From Streptomyces sp. GS7 (GTDB lineage: Bacteria > Actinomycetota > Actinomycetes > Streptomycetales > Streptomycetaceae): 64,000 nucleotides of DNA. Below the pieces are notes generated by a model. The model made no database searches. It was given only the letters and a program-made list of their open reading frames with translations, and was not told where the DNA came from. Location: assembly GCF_009834125.1 (NCBI RefSeq), contig NZ_CP047146.1, positions 3,341,501 to 3,405,500 on the forward strand, written 5' to 3'. This document shows, one piece after another, positions 1 through 9,754 of this stretch; position 1 is the first letter of the stretch, and every line of letters begins with the position of its first letter. The position numbers were made by a program, and so were the translations under genes.

Positions 1-1113
1 ACGCTGTCGGAACGAATATCGCAGTCCGCCTTCGACGGTTCCCGACTCCGGGTCGTCCTTCTGCTGGATCTGCAGGAAGGTGCCCAGCAGCGCTTCCTCG
101 AAGCCTACGAGCAGCTCCGCAACCAGGTGGCGTCCGTCCCCGGGCACCTCACCGACCAGCTGTGCCAGTCCATCGAGAACCCCTCCCAGTGGCTGATCAC
201 CAGCGAATGGGAGAGCGCACCTCCTTTCCTGGCCTGGGTCAACAGCGAGGAGCACGTCAAGATGGTCCAGCCGCTGCACGGCTGCGTCCGCGACACCCGT
301 TCCCTGCGCTTCAGCGTTCTGCGCGAGACCTCGAACATCGCCGGACTCGTCCCCGAGCCGCCCAAGGGCCGGCTCCAGGTCGCCCCCCGCGTCGGTGACG
401 GGGTGGTCCGGCACGCCCTGACCTTCACCGTGAAGCCGGGCAGCGAGCCGATGGTCGCCGAGATCCTCGCCGGGTACACCTCCCCGGAGTCCCGGGTCGA
501 CGACACCACCCGGCTGCGCCGCACCTCCCTCTTCATGCACGGCAACCGCGTCGTACGGGCCATCGAGGTGCAGGGCGACCTGGTCGCCGCGCTGCGCCAC
601 GTCTCCCGGCAGCCCGAGGTCCGCGCGGTCGAGGAGGCCCTCAACCCGTACCTGGAGCAGGACCGGGACCTCGAAGACCCCGACTCCGCCCGGGTGTTCT
701 TCACCCGCGCCGCGCTGCCCGCGGTGCACCACGTGGCGGCCGTCGGCCACGAGCGCGAGCGGGTGCGGCGGCACGCGCTGCTCTACCCGGCCAAGCAGGG
801 CTGCGGTATGCCGCTGGCCAAGATGCTGGCCCGTCAGGACGAGGAGGCCGCCGACGACCCGGCGTGCCCCGTCCACGGCAGCACCGTCTTCCAGCGCGAC
901 GACATCGTCGTCCGGCTCGTCGACCTGCGGGTCCCCATCGAGAGCGACCCCGTGCTGTCCCTCGGCGCGCGCGGTCCCCGCAAGGTCGCCGTGCTGCGCC
1001 GGCTGCTCGACACCGATGTGGCCGGCGGCCTGTCCGACGACCGCGAACTCGCGCACTTCCTGGCGCGCGCCGACATGGACCTCATCACCGACCGCTGGGC
1101 ACCGGGCGCCTGA
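1..1113 (+). CDS. SchA/CurD-like spore pigment protein (5'-partial)
   Basis: The frame is open from the first base, so the true start lies upstream; a methionine-like GTG at 127 is internal. The product has two ferredoxin-like/ABM-type segments (an N-terminal one with the motif [13 protein letters not shown], a second after about residue 130) and resembles WhiE-ORFI/SchA/CurD-like proteins that accompany spore-pigment type II PKS genes. Their exact role is not settled; a monooxygenase or cyclase-assisting role is usually proposed. It is the first of seven same-strand genes, followed 74 nt later by the cupin gene, which fits the usual order of spore pigment operons. Confidence 0.85.
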   Translation, partial: TLSERISQSAFDGSRLRVVLLLDLQEGAQQRFLEAYEQLRNQVASVPGHLTDQLCQSIENPSQWLITSEWESAPPFLAWVNSEEHVKMVQPLHGCVRDTRSLRFSVLRETSNIAGLVPEPPKGRLQVAPRVGDGVVRHALTFTVKPGSEPMVAEILAGYTSPESRVDDTTRLRRTSLFMHGNRVVRAIEVQGDLVAALRHVSRQPEVRAVEEALNPYLEQDRDLEDPDSARVFFTRAALPAVHHVAAVGHERERVRRHALLYPAKQGCGMPLAKMLARQDEEAADDPACPVHGSTVFQRDDIVVRLVDLRVPIESDPVLSLGARGPRKVAVLRRLLDTDVAGGLSDDRELAHFLARADMDLITDRWAPGA

Positions 1114-1187
1114 CGGCGTCCGCCCGTCCGCCCGTCGCGGGCGCACCATCCCCATCCGCCGGCACCACGCCCCTGGAGGAATCAGCC

Positions 1188-1622
1188 ATGACCACGTACC
1201 GCCCACGCATCGTGGACCTCAGCGAGACCCAGCCCAACCGCCGGCGCGGAGGTGATCTGCGCGCCATGCTGACACCCAGCGCGGTGGGCGCCACGAGCGG
1301 CTTCATGGGCATGGCTCTCGTGCAGCCCGGCGAGCGCATCGGCGAGCACTACCACCCGTACTCCGAGGAGTTCGTGTACGTCGTCCAGGGCTCGCTGGAG
1401 GTCGACCTCGACGGCGAGCCGCACCCGCTGCGCACGGACCAGGGGCTGCTGATCCCGCCGTACATGCGGCACCGCTTCCGCAACGTCGGGGACGTGGAGG
1501 CCCGGATGGTCTTCCACCTCGGCCCGCTGGCGCCGCGCCCCGAACTCGGGCACGTGGACACCGAGGGCACCGAAGAGGGATCGGCCGCGGCCCCACCGGA
1601 ACGGACGGAGCCGGTGTCATGA
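1188..1622 (+). CDS. Cupin protein of spore pigment cluster (WhiE-ORFII-like)
   Basis: This 144-residue single-domain cupin starts at an ATG placed 7 nt after GGAGGA (1175-1180); a longer in-frame extension upstream has no ribosome site. Motif 1 is visible as [15 protein letters not shown] (His54, His56, Glu61) and motif 2 as P-Y-M-R-H around residue 91-95, so a metal site is likely. Cupins of this kind sit beside the minimal PKS in spore pigment and related clusters and are thought to help cyclise or modify the polyketide. Its stop overlaps the KS-alpha start (ATGA), implying translational coupling. Confidence 0.85.
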   Translation: MTTYRPRIVDLSETQPNRRRGGDLRAMLTPSAVGATSGFMGMALVQPGERIGEHYHPYSEEFVYVVQGSLEVDLDGEPHPLRTDQGLLIPPYMRHRFRNVGDVEARMVFHLGPLAPRPELGHVDTEGTEEGSAAAPPERTEPVS

Positions 1623-2887
1623 TCCGCCGCGTGGCGGTCACCGGCATCGGCGTCGTCGCCCCGGGCGGCGTGGGGGTCCCCGCGTTCTGGGACCTGCTGT
1701 CCACCGGGCGTACGGCCACCCGCGGCATCACCCTCTTCGACCCCGCCGGGTTCCGCTCGCGGATCGCCGCCGAGTGCGACTTCGATCCCGCGCGGCACGG
1801 GCTGAGCGAGGAGCAGGTGAGCCGTTCGGACCGGTACATCCAGTTCGCGCTGGTCGCCGCGGAGGAAGCGATGCGCGAGGCCGGGCTGGACACCGCGAAG
1901 GAGGACCCCTGGCGGATCGGGGTCTCCCTGGGCACCGCGGTCGGCGGCACCACGCGCCTGGAGCACGACTATGTCGCGGTCAGCGAGTCCGGCCGCCGCT
2001 GGGACGTGGACCCGCGCCCCGCCGGGCCGTATCTGCACCGGGCGTTCTCGCCCAGTTCGCTGGCCTCGGCGGTGGCGGAGCAGATCGGCGCGCACGGCCC
2101 GGTGCAGACCGTCTCGACGGGCTGCACCTCCGGCCTCGACGCGATCGGGTACGCCTTCCACTCCATCGAGGAGGGCCGGGTCGACGTCTGCGTCGCCGGT
2201 GCGTCGGACTCGCCGATCTCCCCGATCACCGTGGCCTGCTTCGACGCCATCAAGGCGACCTCCGCCAACAACGACGACCCCGCCCACGCCTCCCGGCCGT
2301 TCGACGCCCGGCGCGACGGATTCGTCATGGGGGAGGGCGGCGCCGTCCTCGTCCTGGAGGAGCTGGAGCACGCCCGCGCCCGCGGCGCGACCGTCCACTG
2401 CGAGATACGGGGGTACGCCACCTTCGGCAACGCCTACCACATGACCGGCCTGACCGAGGAAGGTCTGGAGATGGCCGAGGCGATCAACCGCTCGCTGGCC
2501 CATGCGCGGCTCGACCACACCCAGGTCGACTACGTCAACGCGCACGGCTCGGGCACCCAGCAGAACGACCGCCACGAGACCGCCGCGGTCAAGAAGTCGC
2601 TGGGCGACCACGCCTACAAGGTGCCGATGAGCTCGATCAAGTCGATGGTGGGGCATTCGCTGGGCGCGATCGGGGCGATCGAGGTCGTCGCCTGCGTCCT
2701 GGCCCTGACCCACCAGGTGGTGCCGCCGACGGCCAACTACGAGACCCCGGACCCCGAGTGCGACCTCGACTACGTACCGAAGACGGCGCGCGAACTGCCG
2801 CTGCGGTCGGTGCTGTCGGTGGGCAGCGGGTTCGGCGGGTTCCAGTCAGCGGTGGTCCTGACCCGACCGGGTGGGAGGGCGAGATGA
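1619..2887 (+). CDS. Type II PKS ketosynthase alpha (spore pigment)
   Basis: At 422 residues this is a normal-length KS-alpha subunit. The catalytic Cys169 lies in [11 protein letters not shown], with His309 ([11 protein letters not shown]) and His346 ([10 protein letters not shown]) completing the triad. It performs decarboxylative Claisen condensation of malonyl units on the ACP, in a heterodimer with KS-beta encoded directly downstream. Start and stop codons overlap both neighbours by ATGA, so cupin, KS-alpha and KS-beta should be made stoichiometrically. Context (SchA, cupin, aromatase, TcmI-like cyclase) indicates the grey spore pigment pathway and not an antibiotic cluster. Confidence 0.95.
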   Translation: MIRRVAVTGIGVVAPGGVGVPAFWDLLSTGRTATRGITLFDPAGFRSRIAAECDFDPARHGLSEEQVSRSDRYIQFALVAAEEAMREAGLDTAKEDPWRIGVSLGTAVGGTTRLEHDYVAVSESGRRWDVDPRPAGPYLHRAFSPSSLASAVAEQIGAHGPVQTVSTGCTSGLDAIGYAFHSIEEGRVDVCVAGASDSPISPITVACFDAIKATSANNDDPAHASRPFDARRDGFVMGEGGAVLVLEELEHARARGATVHCEIRGYATFGNAYHMTGLTEEGLEMAEAINRSLAHARLDHTQVDYVNAHGSGTQQNDRHETAAVKKSLGDHAYKVPMSSIKSMVGHSLGAIGAIEVVACVLALTHQVVPPTANYETPDPECDLDYVPKTARELPLRSVLSVGSGFGGFQSAVVLTRPGGRAR

Positions 2888-4134
2888 TCTCCCCGCACGT
2901 ACGTCGTTCCGTCGTCACCGGCATCGGTGTCATCGCCCCCAACGGGCCGAACACCGAAGCCTTCTGGAAGGCCACCCAGGAGGGCATCAGCGTCCTGGAC
3001 ACCGTCACCCGCGAAGGGTGCGAGGACCTGCCCCTCAAGGTCGCCGGCGAGGTGCGCGGCTTCGACGCGGGCGAGCTGATCGAGGAGCGCTTCCTCGTCC
3101 AGACCGACCGGTTCACGCACTTCGCGATGGCCGCGGCCAACCTTGCGCTGGAGGACGCGCTGCTGGGCCGGGCCGACTACAACCGCTCGCCGTTCGCGGT
3201 GGGGGTGGTGACCGCGGCCGGCTCCGGCGGCGGTGAGTTCGGCCAGCGGGAACTGCAGCACCTGTGGGGCCAGGGCTCGCGCCATGTCGGCCCGTACCAG
3301 TCCATCGCCTGGTTCTACGCGGCGAGCACCGGGCAGATCTCGATCCGGGGCGGCTTCAAGGGGCCGTGCGGAGTGGTGGCCAGCGACGAGGCGGGCGGAC
3401 TGGACGCGCTGGCGCATGCCTCCCGCACCATCCGCCGCGGCACCTCCGCCGTGGTGGTGGGCGCCGCCGAGGCGCCGCTCGCCCCGTACTCGGTCGTCTG
3501 CCAGCTCGGGTACGAGGACCTGAGCCGGTCCGACGACCCGATCCGCGCCTACCGCCCGTTCACCACCGGCGCCTGCGGATTCGTGCCCGCCGAGGGCGGC
3601 GCGATGCTGGTCGTCGAGGAGCAGGCGGCGGCCGAGGAGCGGGGCGCCCGGGCCCGGGCGTTCCTGGCCGGGCATGCCGCGACCTTCACCGGCGCCGCCC
3701 TGTGGGAGGAGTCCCGCGAGGGGCTGTCCCGGGCCATCGAGGGCGCGTTGGAGGAGGCGCGGTGCGCTCCCGAGGAGATCGACGTCGTGTTCGCGGACGC
3801 GCTCGGCGTGGCCTCGGCCGACCGTGCCGAGGCGCTGGCGCTCGCCGACGCCCTGGGCGGGTACGCGGCACGGGTCCCGGTGACGGCGCCCAAGACCGGC
3901 TTCGGCCGGGCGTACTGCGGCGCTCCCGTCCTGGACATCGCCGCAGCGGTGCTCTCGATGGAGTGCAGTGTCGTGCCGCCGACCCCCAACGTCGTCGACG
4001 TCTGCCATGACCTCGACGTGGTGACCGGGAAGCCCCGCTCCGCCGATCTTCGGACGGCGCTGGTGCTGAGCCGGGGACTGATGGGCTCCAACGCGGCGAT
4101 GGTGCTGCGCCGGGGCGACAAGTCCCCCTCGTGA
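2884..4134 (+). CDS. Type II PKS ketosynthase beta / chain length factor
   Basis: The 416-residue KS-beta starts at the ATG overlapping the KS-alpha stop. It aligns along its length with KS-alpha, but the catalytic Cys is replaced: the matching segment reads [11 protein letters not shown], placing Glu169 where KS-alpha has Cys. The family normally lacks this Cys (Gln is common in antibiotic systems), and the subunit dimerises with KS-alpha to set polyketide chain length. The downstream ACP starts 13 nt after the stop, following an AAGGAG ribosome site. Confidence 0.94.
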   Translation: MISPHVRRSVVTGIGVIAPNGPNTEAFWKATQEGISVLDTVTREGCEDLPLKVAGEVRGFDAGELIEERFLVQTDRFTHFAMAAANLALEDALLGRADYNRSPFAVGVVTAAGSGGGEFGQRELQHLWGQGSRHVGPYQSIAWFYAASTGQISIRGGFKGPCGVVASDEAGGLDALAHASRTIRRGTSAVVVGAAEAPLAPYSVVCQLGYEDLSRSDDPIRAYRPFTTGACGFVPAEGGAMLVVEEQAAAEERGARARAFLAGHAATFTGAALWEESREGLSRAIEGALEEARCAPEEIDVVFADALGVASADRAEALALADALGGYAARVPVTAPKTGFGRAYCGAPVLDIAAAVLSMECSVVPPTPNVVDVCHDLDVVTGKPRSADLRTALVLSRGLMGSNAAMVLRRGDKSPS

Positions 4135-4147
4135 GAAGGAGATTCCC

Positions 4148-4889
<742 letters not shown>

Positions 4890-4945
4890 CGGCCCGCCAG
4901 GCCGCGTTCGCACCGCCGGCAGGCGGCAACGAAGGGATCCTCCCG

Positions 4946-5278
4946 ATGCACCACGCTCTGATCGTCGCCCGGATGAAGCCCGGCTCGGCCCAGGACATCG
5001 CCGAGGTCTTCGTGGCCTCGGACCGTACCGAGCTTCCCCACCTCGTGGGTGTCAACCGGCGGTCGCTCTTCCAGTTCGGCGACGTCTACCTGCACCTCAT
5101 CGAATCCGACCGGCCGCCCGGCCCGGAGATCGCCAAGGTGCACGACCACCCCGAGTTCCGCGGCATCAGCGAGCGGCTGTCCGCGTACGTCAGCGCGTAC
5201 GACCCGGAGACCTGGCGCAGCCCCAAGGACGCGATGGCCCGGGAGTTCTACCGCTGGGAGCGCGACGGCGCCCGCTGA
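4946..5278 (+). CDS. TcmI-family polyketide cyclase (WhiE-ORFVII-like)
   Basis: This 110-residue protein has the short ferredoxin-like fold of TcmI-type cyclases, with recognisable segments MHHALIVARMKPG, GVNRRSLFQFGDVYLHLIE and the ending AMAREFYRWE. The family closes later rings of aromatic polyketides. It is the last + strand gene of the cluster and is followed by a strong hairpin at 5293-5333. The hydroxylase gene common in spore pigment loci is not in the window; it could lie upstream of base 1. Confidence 0.9.
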   Translation: MHHALIVARMKPGSAQDIAEVFVASDRTELPHLVGVNRRSLFQFGDVYLHLIESDRPPGPEIAKVHDHPEFRGISERLSAYVSAYDPETWRSPKDAMAREFYRWERDGAR

Positions 5279-5292
5279 CGGCGGCCCGGACC

Positions 5293-5333
5293 CGACCGGC
5301 GCCCTCCCCGCCACCGGGGGAGTGCGCCGGTCG
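5293..5333. terminator. Bidirectional terminator between pigment operon and O-methyltransferase
   Basis: CGACCGGCGC (5293-5302) pairs perfectly with GCGCCGGTCG (5324-5333), and inside this CTCCCC (5304-5309) pairs with GGGGAG (5317-5322) around a 7-nt loop. The 16-bp stem has one internal mismatch. It sits between convergent genes and should end transcription from both sides. Confidence 0.75.
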
Positions 5334-5362
5334 TGCCGTGCGGGCCGCGGTATCACGCACCG

Positions 5363-6391
5363 TCACTCGGGCACGGTGCACTCGAAGGCGTGCAGATACG
5401 GGTTCACGACCAGGATGTCGTGGACCAGCAGCCCGGCCTCCGCCATGTGGCTGACCAGGCTCTCCTTGGAGTGCTTGGCGCCGCCGACGTTCAGGAGCAG
5501 CAGCAGGTCCATGGCGGTGGTGAACTTCATCGAGGGGCTGTCGTCGACGAGGTTCTCGATGATCACCACCCGGGCGCCGGGCCGGGCCGCCTCGACGACC
5601 TTGCGCAGCGTCCTGCGGGTGCTCTCGTCGTCCCATTCCAGGATGTTCTTGATGATGTAGAGATCGGCCTGTACGGGGATGTCCTCACGGCAGTCTCCGG
5701 GCACGATCCGCGCCCGGCCGGCCAGCGGTCCGCCCTCCCGCAGCCGGGGGTCGGCGTTCGCCACGACCTTGGGCAGATCGAGCAGGGCGCCGTGCAGCGT
5801 CTCGTACTTCTCCAGCAGGCCGGCCAGCACATGGCCCTGGCCGCCGCCGATGTCCGCCACCGACGACACCCCGGTGAGATCGAGGAGCCCGACGATGTCC
5901 CGCGCCGACTGCCTGCTGGAGGTGGTCATCGCCCGGTCGAAGACCTGGGCGGAGTCCCGGGCGTCCTGGTGCAGGTAGTCGAAGAACCCCTTGCCGTACA
6001 GGTCGTCGAAGACGCTGCGGCCGGAGCGCACCGCCTCGTCCAGCCGGGGCCAGGCCGCCCAGGTCCAGGGCTCGGTGCACCACAGGGAGATGTGGCGCAG
6101 GCTGTTCGGTGCGTCGTCGCGCAGCAGCCGCGACATCTCGGTGTGGGCGAACTCCCCGTCCGCGGTCTCCTCGAAGATCCCGTAGCAGGCCAGCGCTCGC
6201 AACAGGCGGCGCAGCGCGCGCGGTTCGGTGTCCACCGCGGCGGCCAGCTCCGCCACACCGGCGGGCCGGTCCTCCAGCGCGTCGGCCACGCCGAGCCGGG
6301 CCGCCGCCCGTACGGCCGCCGCGCACGCGGCTCCGAAGACGAGTTCCCGCAGCCGCATGGCCGGCTGGGGAGTGGGGCTTACCGTGGTCAT
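5363..6391 (-). CDS. SAM-dependent O-methyltransferase
   Basis: The 342-residue product has an N-terminal winged-helix dimerisation domain (residues about 10-100) and a class I methyltransferase domain with the SAM motif VADIGGGQG at 178-186, as in antibiotic O-methyltransferases of the TcmN/TcmO/DnrK type. Where these enzymes usually show an IHDW catalytic-His motif, this protein reads NILEWDDE, so the His is replaced by Glu. It is convergent with the pigment genes and might methylate the pigment, but that is inference from position alone. Confidence 0.88.
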   Translation of the reverse strand: MTTVSPTPQPAMRLRELVFGAACAAAVRAAARLGVADALEDRPAGVAELAAAVDTEPRALRRLLRALACYGIFEETADGEFAHTEMSRLLRDDAPNSLRHISLWCTEPWTWAAWPRLDEAVRSGRSVFDDLYGKGFFDYLHQDARDSAQVFDRAMTTSSRQSARDIVGLLDLTGVSSVADIGGGQGHVLAGLLEKYETLHGALLDLPKVVANADPRLREGGPLAGRARIVPGDCREDIPVQADLYIIKNILEWDDESTRRTLRKVVEAARPGARVVIIENLVDDSPSMKFTTAMDLLLLLNVGGAKHSKESLVSHMAEAGLLVHDILVVNPYLHAFECTVPE

Positions 6392-6398
6392 TCCGCCT

Positions 6399-7520
6399 CT
6401 ATTCTCCCGTTGATGGTGACGCGTCCGCCGAGCACAGGCCGGCCGGCCGGGACGTGCGGCAGATGTTGCGGACGAATCGGTTCCCCCGGCCTTCCGGGTC
6501 CCTGTTGACCAGATCCGCCGGAGAGTTGCGCAGCACCACGTTGTGGCGGACGAGATTGCGCTCGTTGAGGGCGTTGACGAAGCTGTGGAAGAGCACGATG
6601 CCGCCCGAGAGCGGGGAGGCGCCGACGTTGCCCCGGACGAGATTGCGCTCGACGAGTGCTTCCTCGACGCCCGTCAGGACGATGCCGGCGCCCTTGACGG
6701 CCGGCATGCGCTTGGTCGCGGGGCAGGACTTGTTGTTCCGGGACACCTCGTTGTGCGCGACGGTCAGCGCCCCGGCCCGGGGGCGGTTCTCGTCGCCGAC
6801 GACGAACATCCCGGCGCAGTTGCCGATCAGGGTGTTGTCGCCGGCCAGCAGGTTCCGCAGGCGCCGGACGGTGAGGCCGATCCGGTTGCCGGTGAGGTGG
6901 TTGCCGGTGACCAGCGTGCCGCGGGAGTCGATGGCCCCGACGTGCTCGTCGGCGGAGTTCGCCAGGAAGATTCCCGCATCGCCGTTCCCCGCCGCGTCGT
7001 TGTCCTGCACCGCGCTGTGCACCGACTTCTCCAGCCCGATCCCCCACCGGCCGTTGTGCCGGGCGACCACGTCGTGGACCCGCAGCCCCTCGGTCCCCGA
7101 GGCCCACATGCCGTTGCGCCGGAAGCCCTTGACGGTCAGCGAGCGCACCTGGACGTCCCGGAGGGGAATGCCCGCGGCGCCGATGACGCAGATGCCGTCT
7201 CCGTTCTGCCCGCAGGCGTTGGCGGCCCGCGTCCCGCCGGGTTCGATCACCGTCCCGTCGTCCACCCCGCGCAGCGTCAGATGCGACGTGGTGATCAGGA
7301 CGCTCTCCCGGTAGACGCCGGGCAGGACGACGACCGTGTCGCCCGGGCGGGCCGCGTCCACCGCCCGCTGGATCGACTCGCCGGGATGGACGACGATCCG
7401 CCCGTCGGCGCGGTGCGGGGCGGCCTGGGCCGGCGGAGCGGCCATCGGCCATCCGGCCAGGACCGCTGCGACGCAGCCCAGGGAGACCGTCTGCCGTCGC
7501 GTCATCTGTCGTAGCGCCAT
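6399..7520 (-). CDS. Secreted right-handed beta-helix (NosD-like) protein
   Basis: The 373-residue protein begins with a twin-arginine-like or Sec signal (TRRQTVSLGC... to AQA near residue 34). The rest is a series of short turns of the type N.I.GN..GI/ V.GN that characterise parallel beta-helix repeats (residues about 40-360), preceded by the motif VHPGESIQRAVDAARPGDTV common to pectate-lyase-like exoproteins. Such proteins are extracellular carbohydrate- or surface-binding; no catalytic signature is clear. It ends 7 nt before the O-methyltransferase start, so the two probably form one transcript from upstream of 7520. Confidence 0.85.
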   Translation of the reverse strand: MALRQMTRRQTVSLGCVAAVLAGWPMAAPPAQAAPHRADGRIVVHPGESIQRAVDAARPGDTVVVLPGVYRESVLITTSHLTLRGVDDGTVIEPGGTRAANACGQNGDGICVIGAAGIPLRDVQVRSLTVKGFRRNGMWASGTEGLRVHDVVARHNGRWGIGLEKSVHSAVQDNDAAGNGDAGIFLANSADEHVGAIDSRGTLVTGNHLTGNRIGLTVRRLRNLLAGDNTLIGNCAGMFVVGDENRPRAGALTVAHNEVSRNNKSCPATKRMPAVKGAGIVLTGVEEALVERNLVRGNVGASPLSGGIVLFHSFVNALNERNLVRHNVVLRNSPADLVNRDPEGRGNRFVRNICRTSRPAGLCSADASPSTGE

Positions 7521-7561
7521 GAGGCGAAGCTATGGGCGATCACCCCCGCCCGCCACATGTG

Positions 7562-7855
7562 CTAACCCGTTGACGGCAGCGGGTGCGGCGGTCGGCCTTC
7601 CGGCCGCGCGCCGGCCGGTGGCCCGGCCTCCCCGGGCCCGTGCGCGGCGGCCGGCTCGGGACCGGCCCCCGGCTCGGGACCGGCCCCCGGCTCGGGACCG
7701 GCCCCCGGGGCGGGACCGGCCCCCGGGGCGGGGCCGGGATCGGACGGGGTGTCAGCCGGGCCGTCGGGCAGTGCCTCCGCCGTCAGCGCCACGAGGCCGG
7801 CCGGCAGGAACCACGGGAGGGGGTGGGGAACGGTCACGGATGCCCAACGCCGCAC
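7562..7855 (-). CDS. Hypothetical Pro/Gly-repeat small protein (doubtful)
   Basis: The reading frame would encode up to 97 residues: a hydrophobic N-terminal part (PLPWFLPAGLVALTAEAL) followed by tandem GPAPGA/GPEPGA hexapeptides and a Pro-rich end. The start is uncertain; a GTG within (VTVPHPLP) is also possible. It lies just downstream of the TetR gene on the same strand. The hexapeptides are a direct consequence of an 18-bp DNA tandem repeat, so the frame may be non-coding low-complexity sequence. No family recognised. Confidence 0.3.
   Translation of the reverse strand: MRRWASVTVPHPLPWFLPAGLVALTAEALPDGPADTPSDPGPAPGAGPAPGAGPEPGAGPEPGAGPEPAAAHGPGEAGPPAGARPEGRPPHPLPSTG
7653..7742. repeat. 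Tandem 18-bp repeat, about five copies
   Basis: Units GGCTCGGGACCGGCCCCC at 7653-7670, 7671-7688 and 7689-7706 are identical; 7707-7724 differs by two bases (GGGGCGGG...), and 7725-7742 is a degenerate fifth copy. Because 18 is a multiple of three, a crossing reading frame stays open whatever the copy number. Confidence 0.9.
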
Positions 7856-7898
7856 CGCCGTACGACGACACCGGCCGCCGCCCGTCCCGCCGGCTTCC

Positions 7899-8726
7899 TC
7901 ACTCCGACGGCCCCCGGGCCGGCGCCGCGCCGGACCGGGCCACCGACGCCTCGACGCCGTCCAGGACGACCGCGAGCCCGACCTCGAAGGTCCGCTTCGC
8001 CTCGCGCTCCAGATACGGCGTGCCGTCCGCCGGCGGTGCCGCGCCCTCGGTCTCCAGGCGGACCAGCAGCGGGAAGCGCTCCGCGAAGTCGGGGGCCACC
8101 TCGGTCAGCATGCCGGAGCGGGCCTGCCACCAGTCCTCGTCCGGCACGCCCGTGGCGGTCGCGGCCAGCCGGGACTCGGCGACGGTCTGTGCGGCGCCGC
8201 GGACGAAGTGGAACAGCACGCCGACGACGCGGCGCAGTACGGCGGAGTCCAGCCCGGTGGCGTACAGCACCCGCAGCAGGGACTCCAGCGCGCCGTATTC
8301 GTTGGGGCCGAGGACGGGCCGGGCCTGGGAGACCTGGAGCACCCACGGGTGGCGCAGGTAGAACTCCCAGGTGTCCGCCGCCCAGGAAGCCGCCGCGGCC
8401 CGCCAGCCCGCCGAAAGGTCGTAGCCGGTGGGGAGTTCGGCCAGCGCCCGGTCGTACATCAGGTCCACCAGCTCGTTCTTGCCGGGGACGTAGGTGTACA
8501 GCGCCATGGCCGTACGGCCCAGCCGCTCGCCGACCGTGCGCATGGACAGGGCCGCCATTCCGTCCGCGTCGGCCACCGCGATGCCCGCGTCGACGATCGC
8601 GTCGACGCTCAGCGCCGGTTTGGGCCCGCGGGGCGTACGCGTCCTCGCGGTCCGCTCGGGGGCGTCGGCGCGCCACAGCAGCGACAGCGAACGGCGGGCG
8701 TCGCCCTGGCCCGCGAATACCACCAC
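7899..8726 (-). CDS. TetR-family regulator with TetR_C_1-type domain
   Basis: The helix-turn-helix region reads ALSMRTVGERLGRTAMALYTYVPGKNELVDLMYD (given in parts: AALSMRTVGERLG, then TAMALYTYVPGKNELVD), the classic TetR pattern; the larger C-terminal domain resembles TetR repressors of resistance/efflux genes. The start chosen is GTG 8726, six bases after AAGGAG; a TTG at 8732 abuts that site directly and is unlikely. It is divergent from the siderophore-interacting protein gene, and two matching palindromes lie between them, so it probably represses both itself and that gene. Confidence 0.88.
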   Translation of the reverse strand: MVVFAGQGDARRSLSLLWRADAPERTARTRTPRGPKPALSVDAIVDAGIAVADADGMAALSMRTVGERLGRTAMALYTYVPGKNELVDLMYDRALAELPTGYDLSAGWRAAAASWAADTWEFYLRHPWVLQVSQARPVLGPNEYGALESLLRVLYATGLDSAVLRRVVGVLFHFVRGAAQTVAESRLAATATGVPDEDWWQARSGMLTEVAPDFAERFPLLVRLETEGAAPPADGTPYLEREAKRTFEVGLAVVLDGVEASVARSGAAPARGPSE

Positions 8727-8734
8727 TTGCAACT

Positions 8735-8783
8735 CCTTAGGGCGTAAAGTAATGTCGCCAGTCGAACTCTTTACGCCGTAAAG
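8735..8783. promoter_or_regulatory. Paired TetR operators in divergent promoter
   Basis: CTTTACG-C-CGTAAAG (8769-8783) is a perfect 15-bp palindrome. A second site at 8735-8749 shares the right half CGTAAAG exactly and matches five of seven bases in the left half. Both lie between the divergent TetR and siderophore-interacting protein starts, in AT-richer DNA, the usual position for autoregulated TetR sites. Confidence 0.7.
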
Positions 8784-8813
8784 ATATCATCCGCGCGTTC
8801 CCGAGGAGCTCCG

Positions 8814-9698
8814 ATGACGGCCGTGCCCGTCGCACTCATCCACGTCAGCGACGTCCGCCGGATCACCCCGCGTATGGTCCGGATCACCTTCTCCGGGGAG
8901 GGCCTCGACGCCTTCCCCACCTGGCCCGACCAGCAGCTCAAACTGCTCTTCCCCAGACCGGGCCGGCGCGTCCCCCGCCTCCCCGAGGCGACCGCGGACG
9001 GCGATGCCATGAGCTGGTACCAGGCGTTCCTCGCCATCCCGGAGGAGGAGCGGCCCTGGATGCGCAGCTACACGGTGCGTTCCTACGGCCCCGGGCGCCG
9101 GCGGTTCTCCGTCGACTTCGTGCTGCACGGGGCGCCCGGCGCGGCGCCCGCCCAGGCCGGTCCGGCGACCCGCTGGGCGGCGACCGCCTCCGTGGGCGAC
9201 ACCCTCGCCCGGTACGGCCCGGCGGCGGAGTATGCCCGGCCGCTGCCGCTCGACGCCCCCGGGCCGATCCTGCTGGCCGGGGACGAGACGGCGCTGCCCG
9301 CCATCGGCTCGCTCGCCGCGGCGCTGCCCGCGGGCGCCCGCGCGGTGGCCTACGTCGAGGTCGCCGACGCGGCGGAGGAGCAGCAACTGCCCACCCGCGC
9401 CGACCTCGTCGTCCACTGGGTGCACCGCGACCGCGCGCCGGCCGGGCGGACCGGCGTGCTGCTCGACGCGGTCCGCGCGGCCGTTCTCCCCGAAGACCCG
9501 GCCTTCGTCTGGCTGGCAGGTGAGGCGGGCGCGGTGCGCGCACTGCGGCGCCACCTGACCGGGGAGCGCGGCGTCGCCAAGGACCGGATCGACTTCACCG
9601 GCTACTGGCGGCGCAGCCTCACCCAGGACGACGCCCCCACGGAGGACGACCTCGCCGAGGCCCGGGAGAAGGCGGCGGCCTGGGGGCAGGGCGGCTGA
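8814..9698 (+). CDS. Siderophore-interacting FAD-binding protein
   Basis: The 294-residue protein has the N-terminal FAD-binding barrel with the signature RSYTVRSY (84-91) and a C-terminal NAD(P)H-binding-like domain containing GDETALPA and the closing YWRRS of the SIP family (ViuB/YqjH type). These cytoplasmic flavoproteins reduce ferric siderophores to release iron. There is no siderophore biosynthesis gene beside it; regulation would be by the divergent TetR protein instead of an obvious iron box. Confidence 0.9.
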   Translation: MTAVPVALIHVSDVRRITPRMVRITFSGEGLDAFPTWPDQQLKLLFPRPGRRVPRLPEATADGDAMSWYQAFLAIPEEERPWMRSYTVRSYGPGRRRFSVDFVLHGAPGAAPAQAGPATRWAATASVGDTLARYGPAAEYARPLPLDAPGPILLAGDETALPAIGSLAAALPAGARAVAYVEVADAAEEQQLPTRADLVVHWVHRDRAPAGRTGVLLDAVRAAVLPEDPAFVWLAGEAGAVRALRRHLTGERGVAKDRIDFTGYWRRSLTQDDAPTEDDLAEAREKAAAWGQGG

Positions 9699-9711
9699 GC
9701 CCGGCGCTCGT

Positions 9712-9745
9712 CCGGTGGGTCGCCGTTCCGACCCCGCCCCACCGG
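9712..9745. terminator. Hairpin between convergent genes
   Basis: CCGGTGGG (9712-9719) pairs with CCCACCGG (9738-9745) across an 18-nt loop, between the convergent siderophore-interacting protein and alpha/beta hydrolase genes. No T-run follows, as is usual in Streptomyces. Confidence 0.5.
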
Positions 9746-9754
9746 GGGCAGCCC

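Noticed and set aside
2884..4134. Absence of catalytic Cys in the second ketosynthase as a sign of a broken gene
   Set aside because: KS-beta/chain length factors normally lack this Cys; the gene is full length and properly coupled.
7653..7742. Possible CRISPR-like array
   Set aside because: Repeats are directly adjacent 18-bp units without spacers; a simple tandem repeat.
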